From Ureibacillus sp. FSL W7-1570 (GTDB lineage: Bacteria > Bacillota > Bacilli > Bacillales_A > Planococcaceae): a stretch of 64,000 nt of DNA. A program made the translations under genes and the position numbers. Below are positions 8,541 to 17,319 of the stretch, piece after piece; within the stretch, counting starts at the first letter, position 1, and every line of letters begins with the position of its first letter. The notes under the pieces are model-generated. The model did not search any database, had not been told where the DNA came from, and saw only the letters and a program-made list of their open reading frames with translations. The DNA lies in contig NZ_CP151979.1 in NCBI RefSeq assembly GCF_038593265.1, positions 62,001 through 126,000 of the forward strand, read 5' to 3'.

Positions 8541-9749
8541 TTACAGACGAATTGGCGGAAGTTTATAATCTCCGTCAATTTTTTTATTTGAAAAATGCTC
8601 GACGCCTAAAGCGTACATTTCGGATGCCCGGATATCGATTTGAAGCATCGGATCTTTTGCTTGTGCCACACGGCTGATCAAAGGAAGCTCCAAGTTTTTC
8701 TTCCGTTCCGATAAATAGGCCTGCCCTTTTTTTGTCATTCCAAGCAGACGGATATAGGTCGGCGTTTTGGATTGATGCAGTTCTTCTTTCGTAATGCCTG
8801 TATATATATGGGTGAGCATCCGTTGCAATCTCGTCCAAGTGTAGCGTTTGGATTTGATGGCGGACATCAGTTGTGTAAAGGTATCACTTTGTTTGGCATG
8901 CTTAATCAGTGCATATTCAATGCCTTCCGAAACGTCTGCAAAGGCGGTCAAGTGTTCCGGACGATGACGCATAATGGCATATTTCAAAAGGGGCCAGAAC
9001 GCTTCCCAATCCACAAAGCGCGAATACTGATGCCGCCATTCCGTAAGTTCCTGGAACGTTGCATCCGGAACGTAAGGGCGGACTATTTCCACAGTCCCCT
9101 TCTGAAAAATTTCTTTTCGGATGCCCGTTGCACTTGCAATGGTCGACCTTTCATTGATAGAATCGTGATAATTTGCCTGGATTCGTTGGATTGTCACCGG
9201 TTGAACAGGCAAATCGAATTTTTTGGCGGCGACAATATAGTGATAGCCAAGAATGTTATTCGGTTTGGATAAGTCAAGATAAACACGGTTGTTCTTTTGT
9301 TTCAGTTGTTCATATGCATAAAACAAACTTTGCGGATAACTTATGCCAGTTGACACAAACTTTTTAATGAGTTCATTATATTCATCAAAATGGGTTTCGA
9401 TTAAGTCGGCGGTGTTCAAAAACGGCTCCAATTTGCCATCTTCGCTCCCGAATGAAAAGGCTTCGCATTGCAGCGCGCCAAGGAGGAAAATCGCGCCTTC
9501 AGCAAATAAAGGAGCGTTTGCGGTGCTAAACACATAAGGCAATTCCACAACGATATCAACGCCGCTCTTCAACGCCATTTTTGCCCGGTGCCATTTGGAA
9601 ACGAGGGCCGGTTCTCCTCTTTGCAGAAAGGGGCCGCTCATGACAGCGATGACCACATCAGCGTTTGTAATTTTTTTTGATTGGGTAACATGATAGTAAT
9701 GTCCATTATGGAATGGATTGTATTCCACAACGATTCCGACAGCTTTCAT
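8541..9749 (-). CDS. tmcAL: tRNA(Met) cytidine acetate ligase TmcAL (YlbM)
   Basis: A 402-residue nucleotidyltransferase-like enzyme. The N-terminal IVVEYNPFHNGHYYHV carries the HxGH-type motif that binds ATP, and the long middle and C-terminal parts match YlbM in length. The family makes N4-acetylcytidine at the wobble base of elongator tRNA(Met) from acetate and ATP. It is transcribed away from ylbN as in B. subtilis. No bases separate its stop from the ylbL stop. Confidence 0.92.
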   Translation of the reverse strand: MKAVGIVVEYNPFHNGHYYHVTQSKKITNADVVIAVMSGPFLQRGEPALVSKWHRAKMALKSGVDIVVELPYVFSTANAPLFAEGAIFLLGALQCEAFSFGSEDGKLEPFLNTADLIETHFDEYNELIKKFVSTGISYPQSLFYAYEQLKQKNNRVYLDLSKPNNILGYHYIVAAKKFDLPVQPVTIQRIQANYHDSINERSTIASATGIRKEIFQKGTVEIVRPYVPDATFQELTEWRHQYSRFVDWEAFWPLLKYAIMRHRPEHLTAFADVSEGIEYALIKHAKQSDTFTQLMSAIKSKRYTWTRLQRMLTHIYTGITKEELHQSKTPTYIRLLGMTKKGQAYLSERKKNLELPLISRVAQAKDPMLQIDIRASEMYALGVEHFSNKKIDGDYKLPPIRL

Positions 9750-9837
9750 AATATGCCCCTTTCCAAAATTTCTGTTTGATTCCTATAAGTTTATACTGAA
9801 ATATTGCATCGTTTTTGTAAAGTGACAAGAAAATATC

Positions 9838-9866
9838 TTGACATCTAAATTATCACATTATATAAT
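9838..9866 (+). promoter_or_regulatory. Consensus sigma-A promoter for ylbN-rpmF
   Basis: TTGACA (9838–9843), a 17-bp spacer and TATAAT (9861–9866): a perfect match to the vegetative consensus, 30 bp before the ylbN start. It fits the high demand for ribosomal protein L32. Confidence 0.9.
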
Positions 9867-9895
9867 CATCATTGTTGTCTTGGGGTGATTCGTGA

Positions 9896-10426
9896 ATGAA
9901 ATGGTCTATTCATCAACTATCAAAGTATCGCCATACTGGAATGCCGATTGATACAGTCGTCGAGCTGGATGATGTGAAAAAGCGAAATAAAGATATTCGC
10001 GATATTTCACCCGTTCATATAAAAGGTCACTGTACTATCGGAAATTCACAAATGACTTGTCAATTGCATTTGACAGCGACCTTAACCCTTCCCTGTGCCC
10101 GCACTTGGGAAGATGTTGAATTTCCTGTTGAAGTTGAGACGGTTGAAGTCTTCAGTTGGGCTGATCCAGAACTTCGGGGAAATGATGAAGATGAGGATAT
10201 CCATTATATAGATGGAGAAGTCATCGATTTAAAACCGGTCTTGGAAGATTTGATTCTCCTTGAAGTACCGATGCAAGTGTTCAAGGAAGGCACTGAAGGT
10301 ACCATCAAAGGCGGAAAAGACTGGAGTTATTATACAGAAGAAGAGTTAAGTCAACAAAATGACAAACCAAAAGTGGATCCAAGACTTGCTGGATTAGCTA
10401 AGTTTTTTGATCAAAAAGATGAATAA
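9896..10426 (+). CDS. ylbN: YlbN, DUF177/YceD family protein
   Basis: A 176-residue soluble acidic protein of the YceD/DUF177 family. These proteins are linked to 23S rRNA accumulation in bacteria and plastids and are nearly always encoded directly before rpmF, as here (21 bases). The conserved core includes the ISPVHIKG segment and LTLPCARTW, with LEDLILLEVPM in the C-terminal half. The ATG follows GGGGTGAT. A perfect promoter lies upstream. Confidence 0.9.
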   Translation: MKWSIHQLSKYRHTGMPIDTVVELDDVKKRNKDIRDISPVHIKGHCTIGNSQMTCQLHLTATLTLPCARTWEDVEFPVEVETVEVFSWADPELRGNDEDEDIHYIDGEVIDLKPVLEDLILLEVPMQVFKEGTEGTIKGGKDWSYYTEEELSQQNDKPKVDPRLAGLAKFFDQKDE

Positions 10427-10447
10427 ACCTGTAAGGAGGTGCCAATC

Positions 10448-10621
10448 ATGGCTGTACCATTTAGAAGAACTTCTAAAACTGCTAAAAGAAAACGCCGTAC
10501 TCATTACAAATTATCAGTACCTGGTATGGTAAATTGCCCAAACTGCGGTGAACTAACTTTATCTCACCATGTTTGCAAATCTTGCGGACATTACAAAGGT
10601 AAAGAAGTGGTAAGCAAATAA
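10448..10621 (+). CDS. rpmF: Ribosomal protein bL32
   Basis: A 57-residue basic protein of the large ribosomal subunit. It begins [21 protein letters not shown] and has a CPNC…CKSC pair, so this is the zinc-binding form of L32. The start at 10448 has a perfect AAGGAGGTG; the in-frame ATA upstream is not used. It is cotranscribed with ylbN and followed by a strong terminator. Confidence 0.98.
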   Translation: MAVPFRRTSKTAKRKRRTHYKLSVPGMVNCPNCGELTLSHHVCKSCGHYKGKEVVSK

Positions 10622-10652
10622 TAAAGCGTGCATCGTTCGTACGCTGCTTACA

Positions 10653-10695
10653 AAAGACTATTAGAGTGACCATGGCTCTCTAATAGTCTTTTTTT
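10653..10695 (+). terminator. Terminator after rpmF
   Basis: A 14-bp perfect stem (AAAGACTATTAGAG and its complement) with an 11-nt loop, followed by a run of T ending at 10695. Confidence 0.92.
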
Positions 10696-10729
10696 GCTTT
10701 TTTCAATGAATTTCGGTAATAACCAAATC

Positions 10730-10758
10730 TTGTCAAGAACGGATTCGTCTATTACTAT
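10730..10758 (+). promoter_or_regulatory. Promoter of the enoyl-CoA hydratase gene
   Basis: TTGTCA (10730–10735), 17-bp spacer, TACTAT (10753–10758), about 50 bp before the start codon and just after the rpmF terminator. Confidence 0.6.
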
Positions 10759-10810
10759 GAAATCATATAGCGTTATGTTGAAATAATTGTTTAAAAGGGG
10801 ATGTTGTTCA

Positions 10811-11581
10811 TTGTCTTACAAAATTGATCTAAAAGATGGGATCCTAACATTTACCATCGACAGGGAAGAAAAGAGAAATGCGGTTAATGACGAAGTGATG
10901 GATGGGTTGAAACAAGTCATTAAGCATATAAAAGAAAATAAAGACGTACGGTTTTTGGTCATCACCGGTGCGGGGGATAGAGCCTTCTGTTCCGGAGGGG
11001 ATTTGTCGGAATTCCATAGTTTGAAAACGGCAGAGGAAGCCTTTGGAATGCTCAGCAAAATGGGGAATATTTTATATGAACTTGCTACATTGCATGTTCC
11101 AACCATTGCACTCATTAATGGGACAGCCGTTGGTGGAGGCTGCGAAATTGCCACAGCCTGCGATTTCCGGTTGGTGGCCAGCCACGCAAAATGCGGATTC
11201 ATTCAAGGAACATTGGCCATTACGACTGGATGGGGTGGCGGAACTTATTTGTTTGAAAGAGGATTGCGCCATGATCGGGCGTTGAAAATGCTGATTGATG
11301 CCAAGCCTTATACGGCCGAGCAATTATATGAAATCGGCTGGGCGATGAGAGTGTTTGATGGTCCAAAAGAAGAGGCGTTGGAAGCGTTCATTGAGGATAT
11401 GAAAAAAGTTCATCCTTCTGTCCACCATGCCTATAAAGAAATTGAACTTCGCAAATGGAGAGAGCGGAATGTCTATGGACGCGTGATGGAAGAAATCAGA
11501 CTTTGCGCCAAACTTTGGGAAAGCGAAGAGCATGAAAAAGCGGTGGAACGTTTCTTGTCCAAGTCAAGCAGCAAAAAATAA
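10811..11581 (+). CDS. Enoyl-CoA hydratase/isomerase family protein
   Basis: A 256-residue crotonase-fold protein. The acyl-CoA binding/oxyanion segments are seen as DRAFCSGGDLSEF (about residues 56–68) and INGTAVGGGCEIATACDF (about residues 98–115). The family hydrates or rearranges acyl-CoA thioesters. The usual second catalytic glutamate region reads FIQGTLAITTGWGGGTYL, so the exact reaction cannot be told. TTG at 10811 is chosen because AAAAGGGG ends ten bases upstream; no better start exists. It has its own promoter and terminator, so it is a single-gene unit. Confidence 0.85.
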   Translation: MSYKIDLKDGILTFTIDREEKRNAVNDEVMDGLKQVIKHIKENKDVRFLVITGAGDRAFCSGGDLSEFHSLKTAEEAFGMLSKMGNILYELATLHVPTIALINGTAVGGGCEIATACDFRLVASHAKCGFIQGTLAITTGWGGGTYLFERGLRHDRALKMLIDAKPYTAEQLYEIGWAMRVFDGPKEEALEAFIEDMKKVHPSVHHAYKEIELRKWRERNVYGRVMEEIRLCAKLWESEEHEKAVERFLSKSSSKK

Positions 11582-11640
11582 ATGGTATATGAAAACATTC
11601 TTTTCAACCATATTACCGTAAAGAAACCTGGGTTGATGAA

Positions 11641-11683
11641 AATAGGTTGTGACAAAATTTTTATATGTCGCAACCTATTTTTT
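11641..11683 (+). terminator. Terminator after the enoyl-CoA hydratase gene
   Basis: A 14-bp stem with one G·U pair (AATAGGTTGTGACA / TGTCGCAACCTATT), 11-nt AT-rich loop, then six T. Confidence 0.9.
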
Positions 11684-11697
11684 CTATGTTCTTTAAT

Positions 11698-11724
11698 TCT
11701 ATTTATTCTCTTTTTGCATATAGT
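11698..11724 (+). promoter_or_regulatory. Possible sigma-E promoter of gerR
   Basis: CATATAGT at 11717–11724 matches the sigma-E −10 consensus CATACAnT at all but one defined position. A weak TCTATTT lies 12 bp upstream as a −35 candidate. gerR (ylbO) is a sigma-E gene in B. subtilis, which supports the reading. Confidence 0.4.
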
Positions 11725-11751
11725 AGAGTAAAAAAATGAGAGGTGATAGGT

Positions 11752-12150
11752 ATGGAAGGGAAAAGAAGGAAAGATCAATGGACCCCTGAAGATGATGAAA
11801 AATTGGCAGAGATTGTGATAACTGCCGTTCAAAATGGAAGAACTCAATTGGAAGCTTTTGCAGAGGCTGCGCAAGTGCTGGGTCGTACAAAGCAAGCTTG
11901 CGGTTTCCGCTGGAATAAAACATTAAGGCAACAATACGGTCAAATGCTGAATAGTGTCAGAAAAAGACCGAAGCAACTAATGAGAAGCCATTTGAAACTT
12001 GCACTGAACAGTTTTGATGAATTGACGGAAGCGTATAATGAGCTTGAACTGAAATACCGGGAGCTTCAAACGGAACACGATCGCGTGTTAAAGTGGCTTC
12101 AACAAGGAGCCGTTTTCATTGAACAGCAGCAACAAAAGCAGCAGCAATAA
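11752..12150 (+). CDS. gerR: RsfA/GerR-type sporulation transcription factor (YlbO)
   Basis: A 132-residue DNA-binding protein. The first ~60 residues form a Myb/SANT-like domain: DQWTPEDDEKLAEIV at the start and LGRTKQACGFRWNKTLR as the recognition part. A coiled-coil stretch (about residues 85–120) and a glutamine-rich tail follow. This layout is typical of the RsfA family, whose members tune mother-cell or forespore genes. Position between the ylbN-rpmF region and panE equals ylbO in B. subtilis, which encodes GerR, a regulator of part of the sigma-E regulon. The ATG at 11752 follows AGAGGTGAT. Confidence 0.85.
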   Translation: MEGKRRKDQWTPEDDEKLAEIVITAVQNGRTQLEAFAEAAQVLGRTKQACGFRWNKTLRQQYGQMLNSVRKRPKQLMRSHLKLALNSFDELTEAYNELELKYRELQTEHDRVLKWLQQGAVFIEQQQQKQQQ

Positions 12151-12226
12151 TCGGATATTTTCTCTTTCTACTATCCGGACGAAAATGATCGAAAACTTCA
12201 AATAGTTCCAGTATAATATGGAAAAA

Positions 12227-12258
12227 GGGTGTGGCACTCTTTCGGTCACACCTTTTCT
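12227..12258 (+). terminator. Probable terminator after gerR
   Basis: Stem GGTGTG (12228–12233) / CACACC (12247–12252), extended by weak A/T pairs, with a 13-nt loop and a TTTTCTT tail. Confidence 0.65.
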
Positions 12259-12321
12259 TGTTGAGTTTTTATGGCAGCGGGTACAATGAAAAGAAAAGAA
12301 GTGTCAAAGAGGGTAGCGGAT

Positions 12322-13218
12322 ATGAGAAAGATTGTGGTGATTGGTGCAGGTTCTGTCGGAATGTTGATGGCTTCGTTTTTGGCCGAACATTTTGAAGTCA
12401 CGGTGATCGTTCGAAGAAAAGAGCAGGAAGAAGCGATCCGTAAACATGGAATCATTAGAAGAAATTTGGATGGTACTGTTACGGAGACATTTGTGAATGT
12501 CACTTCCGGCTATGCGGAAATAGCAGGGGATTCATTAGTGATTGTGGCAGTGAAATATACTCATTTGAAAGATGTCTTGCCTCAGCTGGAAAAATTATCA
12601 ATTGATATGCCCATTTTGTTTGTGCAGAACGGATTGGCCCATTTTAAAGAAGCGCTGAAACTGCCGCAAAAATCGATTGGTTTCGGATCCTGCCAATTTG
12701 GTGCGCAAAAGGAAAATGATCATACGGTTATTCATCGGGGTGTTGGTGTGTTAAAATTAGCGGTTGGTCGGGGAAATCATGAAGCATACCAATCCTTGCT
12801 TGATGTGAAGAATGGATTGTTCCCTGTCCAATGGGTTGATGATGCTGAAACGATGCTGTTGGAGAAGGCATTATACAATTGTTTCATCAACCCATTGACG
12901 GCGATACTGCAAGTGAAAAATGGCGACTTGGCGACAAATGGTCATGCCAGAAAATTGTTGGAAGTATTATATGAAGAATGCATGGAAGCTTTTCCGGAAC
13001 AAAGAAAGCTTATATCTTTCCAAGATGTGATTGCATTATGTGAGAAAACGGCTTCCAACACTTCTTCCATGCTCCAGGATCGTTTGATGAACAAAAAAAC
13101 GGAAGTGGATTCGATTGTAGGGGCTGTGATTAAAAAAGCGGAGCAAAAAGGAAAAAGATTGCCCACTCTAAAAACGTTATACCATTTAGTGTTGGCCATA
13201 GAGGGTGAAAAAACGTGA
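12322..13218 (+). CDS. panE: 2-dehydropantoate 2-reductase family protein
   Basis: A 298-residue NADPH-dependent reductase of the PanE/ApbA family, expected to reduce ketopantoate to pantoate for pantothenate and CoA. The Rossmann motif VVIGAGSVGMLMASFL is at the N-terminus, and the catalytic-lysine region reads VAVKYTHLKD (about residue 78). EKALYNCFINPLTAI is the usual second signature. Position matches ylbQ of B. subtilis. ATG at 12322 has AGAGGG at proper distance; earlier in-frame ATGs lack a site. The next gene overlaps its stop (GTGA). Confidence 0.88.
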   Translation: MRKIVVIGAGSVGMLMASFLAEHFEVTVIVRRKEQEEAIRKHGIIRRNLDGTVTETFVNVTSGYAEIAGDSLVIVAVKYTHLKDVLPQLEKLSIDMPILFVQNGLAHFKEALKLPQKSIGFGSCQFGAQKENDHTVIHRGVGVLKLAVGRGNHEAYQSLLDVKNGLFPVQWVDDAETMLLEKALYNCFINPLTAILQVKNGDLATNGHARKLLEVLYEECMEAFPEQRKLISFQDVIALCEKTASNTSSMLQDRLMNKKTEVDSIVGAVIKKAEQKGKRLPTLKTLYHLVLAIEGEKT

Positions 13219-13607
13219 AATTGGTATTGGCATATGTGCTTGGCATCCTGATATTATTACCGGTAGCGATTTTCATTCTATCTTTTCTGTTCTTCCGCAA
13301 ACTCTTGAAAAAACAAGTGAACAGCAGTTTTCGGTTGGCTGCGGACATCACCACCTTTGTTCTGTTTTTCTCCGTCACCATCTCCATCACAACATTATGG
13401 GGGGCCCCATTTAGCATCGTGACCATTTCCATATCATTATTGATTGCCATGATTATGACTTATATAGACTGGAGAACCCAAAAAGAGATCGAAGTGGTTC
13501 CCCTTTTAAGAAGGATTTGGCGGATGCAATTTTTATACTTGTTGATCGTATATAACATCGTTTGGATAGTGGGCATTGTTCAAAGCGTCATTTTTTTTGT
13601 TACATAG
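13215..13607 (+). CDS. DUF3397-like membrane protein
   Basis: A 130-residue protein with four membrane segments (about residues 4–25, 44–62, 66–82, 104–126). Its pattern, including a conserved RRIWRMQFLYLLIVYN segment, fits DUF3397 proteins found before bshC in many Bacillales. Function unknown. The GTG start overlaps the panE stop by four bases, so the two are translationally coupled. Confidence 0.7.
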   Translation: MKLVLAYVLGILILLPVAIFILSFLFFRKLLKKQVNSSFRLAADITTFVLFFSVTISITTLWGAPFSIVTISISLLIAMIMTYIDWRTQKEIEVVPLLRRIWRMQFLYLLIVYNIVWIVGIVQSVIFFVT

Positions 13608-13732
13608 TCGGATTGAATTACATAAGAATTGAAGCCATTTTCTTTTCAGACAATGCTTTAAAGTTTACAATAGTACAAGTAAAACTCTTTTAATGAATAT
13701 GAATGTATAGAGATAAGTAGAGGAGAAGTAAT

Positions 13733-15346
13733 ATGGAACTGGAAAGATTATCACCAGTTGGCAATCAGCTGTTATCTGATTTTTGGGCGGGAAGCGAACG
13801 ATTATTGTCGTTTTACCAATATCCATACAACGACGATTCATTTCGCATAAGAGCCGGATATTTGAAAGAACAGCAATATGACAGAAAAGGTTTGAGCAAT
13901 GTCATTTATCAATTTATGGAGCCTTTCGGAATTTCACAAAAATCGATGGAGCATTTAAATAAATTGGAAAACGGAGCGTTGGCGGTCGTTGGCGGACAAC
14001 AGGCAGGGCTGCTTACGGGTCCGCTTTATTCTGTTTATAAAGCGATCAGTGTCATTTTATTGGCAAGAGAACAAAGTGAAAAATTGGGCATTGATGTGGT
14101 ACCGATATTTTGGATTGCAGGGGAAGATCACGATATTCTTGAAATCAATCATACCTTCACGATTGCGGAAGGGGTGCCGAAAAAGAGAATTTATGGCACA
14201 GCTCCCCGCCATAAAACCATTGCTTCCGAAACCCGGTTTGATCATGCGGAAATGAAAGCTTTCATTGATGAAATTTTTAAAGATTATGGAGAAACGGAAC
14301 ATACACGGGGAATTTATCAATCGGTCCTCCATCATATGAATGAAAGCGAAACATTCACAGATTTCTTCTCCCGTTTACTGAACGAATTATTTCAAGAAGA
14401 AGGACTTTTGATGATTGATTCGGCGTTTCCGCCATTTCGACATTATCAATCCGCTTTTTTTCAACAAATCATCCAAAAAAATGAGGCAATCAGCGCGGCG
14501 GTTGTTGAAAAAGAGCGATTATTTGACAAAAACGGATATGGTACGCCGATTTCAGCGGCGGAGGAAAATGCGAACCTGTTTTATGTAAAAGACGGAGAAC
14601 GATTTTTACTGGAAAGAAAAAATGGGGATTTTGTCAATTTGGCTGCAAACGTGAAATTTACGGAAGACGAGCTTTTGCAGCTTGCTGAACGGTCACCGGA
14701 AAAGTTGAGCAATAATGTGGTGACAAGACCATTGATGCAAGAAATGTGTTTGCCGGTATTGGCATTTGTGGCAGGTCCGGGTGAGCTTCAATATTGGGCG
14801 ACATTAAAAGATGCTTTTGAAATATTGAATTTGCAGATGCCGATTTTGGCACCGAGATTAAACATTACCCTTGTCACGCGACAAGCGGAACAATTGCTTT
14901 CTGAATACGATCTGACTTTTGAAGATGTTGTAAATGGCCAAGTGGAAAAAATAAAACAACAATTTATCGAAAGCATTCAGGATGCGGAAGCGAAAAACAA
15001 AATCGATCATATTCGGAAAATGCTTGAAGCGGAATACGAAGACTTGTCCCGATATCTTGATTCGAAACAAATTCATTTGGAAAAGATACTGGAAAAAAAT
15101 AAACAGTATCATTTCATGCAGCTGGATTATTTGAATAAAAAAGTTGAACAGGAAGTGCTGCTGAAGCATGAACATACGATCCGCAGATTAAACACCATTG
15201 CAAGTGAGTTATATCCGAATGACAATTGGCAAGAGCGGGTATACAATCCTTATCAGTATTTAAATATCTATGGACAAAGTCTTATTTCGGATTTATTAAA
15301 GTTGCCTTTGAAAATAAGTAATTCCCACTATTTAGTAAAATTTTAA
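13733..15346 (+). CDS. bshC: Bacillithiol biosynthesis cysteine-adding enzyme BshC
   Basis: A 537-residue protein that is taken to add cysteine to glucosaminyl-malate in the last step of bacillithiol synthesis. Typical parts are GGQQAGLLTGPLYSVYKAIS (about residues 87–106), PIFWIAGEDHDILEINH and the C-terminal coiled-coil region (about residues 395–480). Length is normal for the family. It sits directly before mraZ, the same place as yllA in B. subtilis. A terminator follows, so it is separate from the division cluster. Confidence 0.95.
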   Translation: MELERLSPVGNQLLSDFWAGSERLLSFYQYPYNDDSFRIRAGYLKEQQYDRKGLSNVIYQFMEPFGISQKSMEHLNKLENGALAVVGGQQAGLLTGPLYSVYKAISVILLAREQSEKLGIDVVPIFWIAGEDHDILEINHTFTIAEGVPKKRIYGTAPRHKTIASETRFDHAEMKAFIDEIFKDYGETEHTRGIYQSVLHHMNESETFTDFFSRLLNELFQEEGLLMIDSAFPPFRHYQSAFFQQIIQKNEAISAAVVEKERLFDKNGYGTPISAAEENANLFYVKDGERFLLERKNGDFVNLAANVKFTEDELLQLAERSPEKLSNNVVTRPLMQEMCLPVLAFVAGPGELQYWATLKDAFEILNLQMPILAPRLNITLVTRQAEQLLSEYDLTFEDVVNGQVEKIKQQFIESIQDAEAKNKIDHIRKMLEAEYEDLSRYLDSKQIHLEKILEKNKQYHFMQLDYLNKKVEQEVLLKHEHTIRRLNTIASELYPNDNWQERVYNPYQYLNIYGQSLISDLLKLPLKISNSHYLVKF

Positions 15347-15366
15347 TAATATCCGACTATTTTTAT

Positions 15367-15397
15367 GAGCTATCTCTGGCAGAGGTAGCTCTTTTTT
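15367..15397 (+). terminator. Terminator after bshC
   Basis: An 11-bp stem with one G·U pair (GAGCTATCTCT / AGAGGTAGCTC), 3-nt loop, then six T. Confidence 0.9.
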
Positions 15398-15428
15398 ACT
15401 TTATCAGAATGCTCCCTTATGAGTACTA

Positions 15429-15456
15429 TTGTCATGATTTATCAAAAGTTTATCAT
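15429..15456 (+). promoter_or_regulatory. mraZ operon promoter
   Basis: TTGTCA (15429–15434), 16-bp spacer, TATCAT (15451–15456; five of six consensus bases). It lies 70 bp before mraZ and directly before the GTGG repeats. Confidence 0.7.
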
Positions 15457-15470
15457 CGTAATGAAAAATG

Positions 15471-15515
15471 TGTGGAGGAAAGTGGGGGATTGTGGTACAT
15501 TATTTACTAAAGTGG
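15471..15515 (+). promoter_or_regulatory. Probable MraZ operator: GTGG repeats at 10-bp period
   Basis: GTGG occurs at 15472, 15482 and 15492, exactly one helical turn apart, and again in phase at 15512 inside the ribosome binding region. MraZ of other bacteria binds short GTGG/TGGGN-type direct repeats at this period near its own promoter. The repeats start about ten bases after the expected transcription start, fitting autorepression. Confidence 0.65.
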
Positions 15516-15525
15516 GGTGAGTAGC

Positions 15526-15957
15526 ATGTTCATGGGAGAATATCAACACACCGTTGATGCCAAAGGACGTTTAATCATACCATCAAAATTTCGTGAAGCA
15601 TTAGGCAATTCTTTTGTGATTACAAGAGGTCTTGATAACTGTCTTTTTGGCTATCCTATGAACGAATGGCGAAAGCTCGAAGAAAAATTAAAAGACTTGC
15701 CAATGACAAAAAAAGATGCGAGAGCGTTTGCCAGGTTCTTCTTCTCAGGGGCTACTGAAGTTGAATTGGATAAACAAGGGCGCATCAACATCCCATCGAA
15801 TCTTGCTGCTTATGCCAAACTGGAAAAAGAATGTGTCATTTTGGGAGTCTCAACCAAAATTGAAATATGGTCAAAAGAGCTTTGGGAAGAATATTTCAAC
15901 CAAGCAGAGGAGTCTTTCAACGATATTGCGGAAAATCTTATCGGTTTTGACTTCTAA
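15526..15957 (+). CDS. mraZ: Transcriptional regulator MraZ
   Basis: A 143-residue DNA-binding protein with two AbrB-like SpoVT/MraZ repeats: [20 protein letters not shown] at the start and [20 protein letters not shown] in the second half. The DxKGR and DxQGR cores are intact. MraZ proteins form rings and control the division/cell-wall operon they head. ATG at 15526 is preceded by GTGGGGTGAG; GTG at 15517 overlaps that site. Confidence 0.96.
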   Translation: MFMGEYQHTVDAKGRLIIPSKFREALGNSFVITRGLDNCLFGYPMNEWRKLEEKLKDLPMTKKDARAFARFFFSGATEVELDKQGRINIPSNLAAYAKLEKECVILGVSTKIEIWSKELWEEYFNQAEESFNDIAENLIGFDF

Positions 15958-15987
15958 GAGAATACATCCGTGAAGGGGCAAAATCAC

Positions 15988-16938
15988 ATGTTCAATCATA
16001 CTACCGTATTGCTAAAAGAGACTGTCGATGGATTGAATGTCAAACCGGACGGAATCTATGTGGATTGTACGTTAGGTGGGGCCGGTCATAGCGAATATTT
16101 GGTTCAACAGCTTTCAGACGCGGGAAGATTGATTTGTTTTGATCAGGATTTAAATGCTATTGAGCATGCAAAAAAACGTTTGGAACAATACAACGATAAA
16201 ATCACTTATGTTCATTCCAATTTCCGTTATTTAAAGCAACAATTGGATTTGCTAAATATTCAGAAAGTTGATGGCATTCTCTATGATTTGGGCGTTTCAT
16301 CCCCACAATTGGACACTCCAGAGCGGGGATTCAGCTATCAACATGATGCTCCTTTGGACATGCGAATGGATCAGACCCAAGAATTGACTGCCTATCATAT
16401 TGTGAACGAGTGGCCTTATGAAGCGTTAGTGCGCATTTTTTTTCGTTATGGAGAAGAACACTTTTCCAAGCAAATTGCCCGCAAAATTGAATCGGCAAGA
16501 AAAAAGGGACCAATCGAAACAACTGGACAGCTTGCGGAATTAATCAAAGAAGCGATTCCAGCATCCCGTCGTCGCACAGGCGGACATCCTGCAAAGAGAG
16601 TTTTCCAGGCAATCCGCATTGCGGTAAATGACGAGTTGGGAGCAATTGAAGATTCGCTTACTGATGCCATTGATTTGTTGCGTGTGGGTGGCCGTATCAG
16701 CGTCATTACATTCCATTCATTGGAAGACCGCATCGTCAAAACAATATTTAAAGAGGCTTCTTCATTGCCGGAGTTACCTCCAGGGTTACCAATCATTCCA
16801 GATGAATTCCAACCGGTATTAAAAATAATTACAAAAAAACCGATTGTGCCATCAAAGGAAGAAATAATGGCGAACAATCGGGCGAGATCGGCAAAACTGC
16901 GGATCTCGGAAAAAATTCATGAAAAAGGGCGTGGCTAA
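15988..16938 (+). CDS. rsmH: 16S rRNA (cytosine1402-N4)-methyltransferase RsmH
   Basis: A 316-residue SAM-dependent methyltransferase (MraW) acting on C1402 of 16S rRNA. It opens [15 protein letters not shown], has the SAM motif [14 protein letters not shown] (about residues 27–40), the [14 protein letters not shown] segment and the [11 protein letters not shown] signature. ATG at 15988 has GAAGGGG upstream; the GTG at 15970 would lie inside the leader. It follows mraZ by 30 bases and abuts ftsL. Confidence 0.96.
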   Translation: MFNHTTVLLKETVDGLNVKPDGIYVDCTLGGAGHSEYLVQQLSDAGRLICFDQDLNAIEHAKKRLEQYNDKITYVHSNFRYLKQQLDLLNIQKVDGILYDLGVSSPQLDTPERGFSYQHDAPLDMRMDQTQELTAYHIVNEWPYEALVRIFFRYGEEHFSKQIARKIESARKKGPIETTGQLAELIKEAIPASRRRTGGHPAKRVFQAIRIAVNDELGAIEDSLTDAIDLLRVGGRISVITFHSLEDRIVKTIFKEASSLPELPPGLPIIPDEFQPVLKIITKKPIVPSKEEIMANNRARSAKLRISEKIHEKGRG

Positions 16939-17319
16939 ATGGCAGTTCGTGTAAGGCAACAAATTTATTATCAGCATCAAGAAGCACCCTATGAACAACC
17001 CGCTATCCAACCTAAGACCAAACAGTCACCAAAGAAACACCGGAAAATCATCACAGCAAGGGAAAAGTTTCTATATATAGCATTTGTCATACTTATCGCA
17101 ACACTATCCATATTCATTTTACATAAGCAAAGCTCTATTCAAAAAACAACGATCGAAATAGAGAAAATTGAAAGAGAAATTGCGGAAATTGAGAAACAAA
17201 ATGTTGATTTAAAGGTGCAAGTCAGCGAATTATCAACATACGAAAGAATCTGGGAAAAAGCAAATTCACTCGGTTTGACTCTGAAAGAAGATAATGTAAA
17301 GGTTGTGCCGGGAGAATGA
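16939..17319 (+). CDS. ftsL: Cell division protein FtsL
   Basis: A 126-residue bitopic protein. A basic cytoplasmic part (about 45 residues) precedes one membrane segment (about residues 47–62, YIAFVILIATLSIFIL) and an outside leucine-zipper-like coiled coil (about residues 66–100). FtsL works with DivIB and DivIC in the divisome. Low sequence identity is normal; identity rests on size, topology and place between rsmH and pbpB. Its ATG starts right after the rsmH stop. Confidence 0.9.
   Translation: MAVRVRQQIYYQHQEAPYEQPAIQPKTKQSPKKHRKIITAREKFLYIAFVILIATLSIFILHKQSSIQKTTIEIEKIEREIAEIEKQNVDLKVQVSELSTYERIWEKANSLGLTLKEDNVKVVPGE

Noticed and set aside
8772-9272. 166-codon open frame on the plus strand
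   Set aside because: Antisense to tmcAL, which has clear family motifs.
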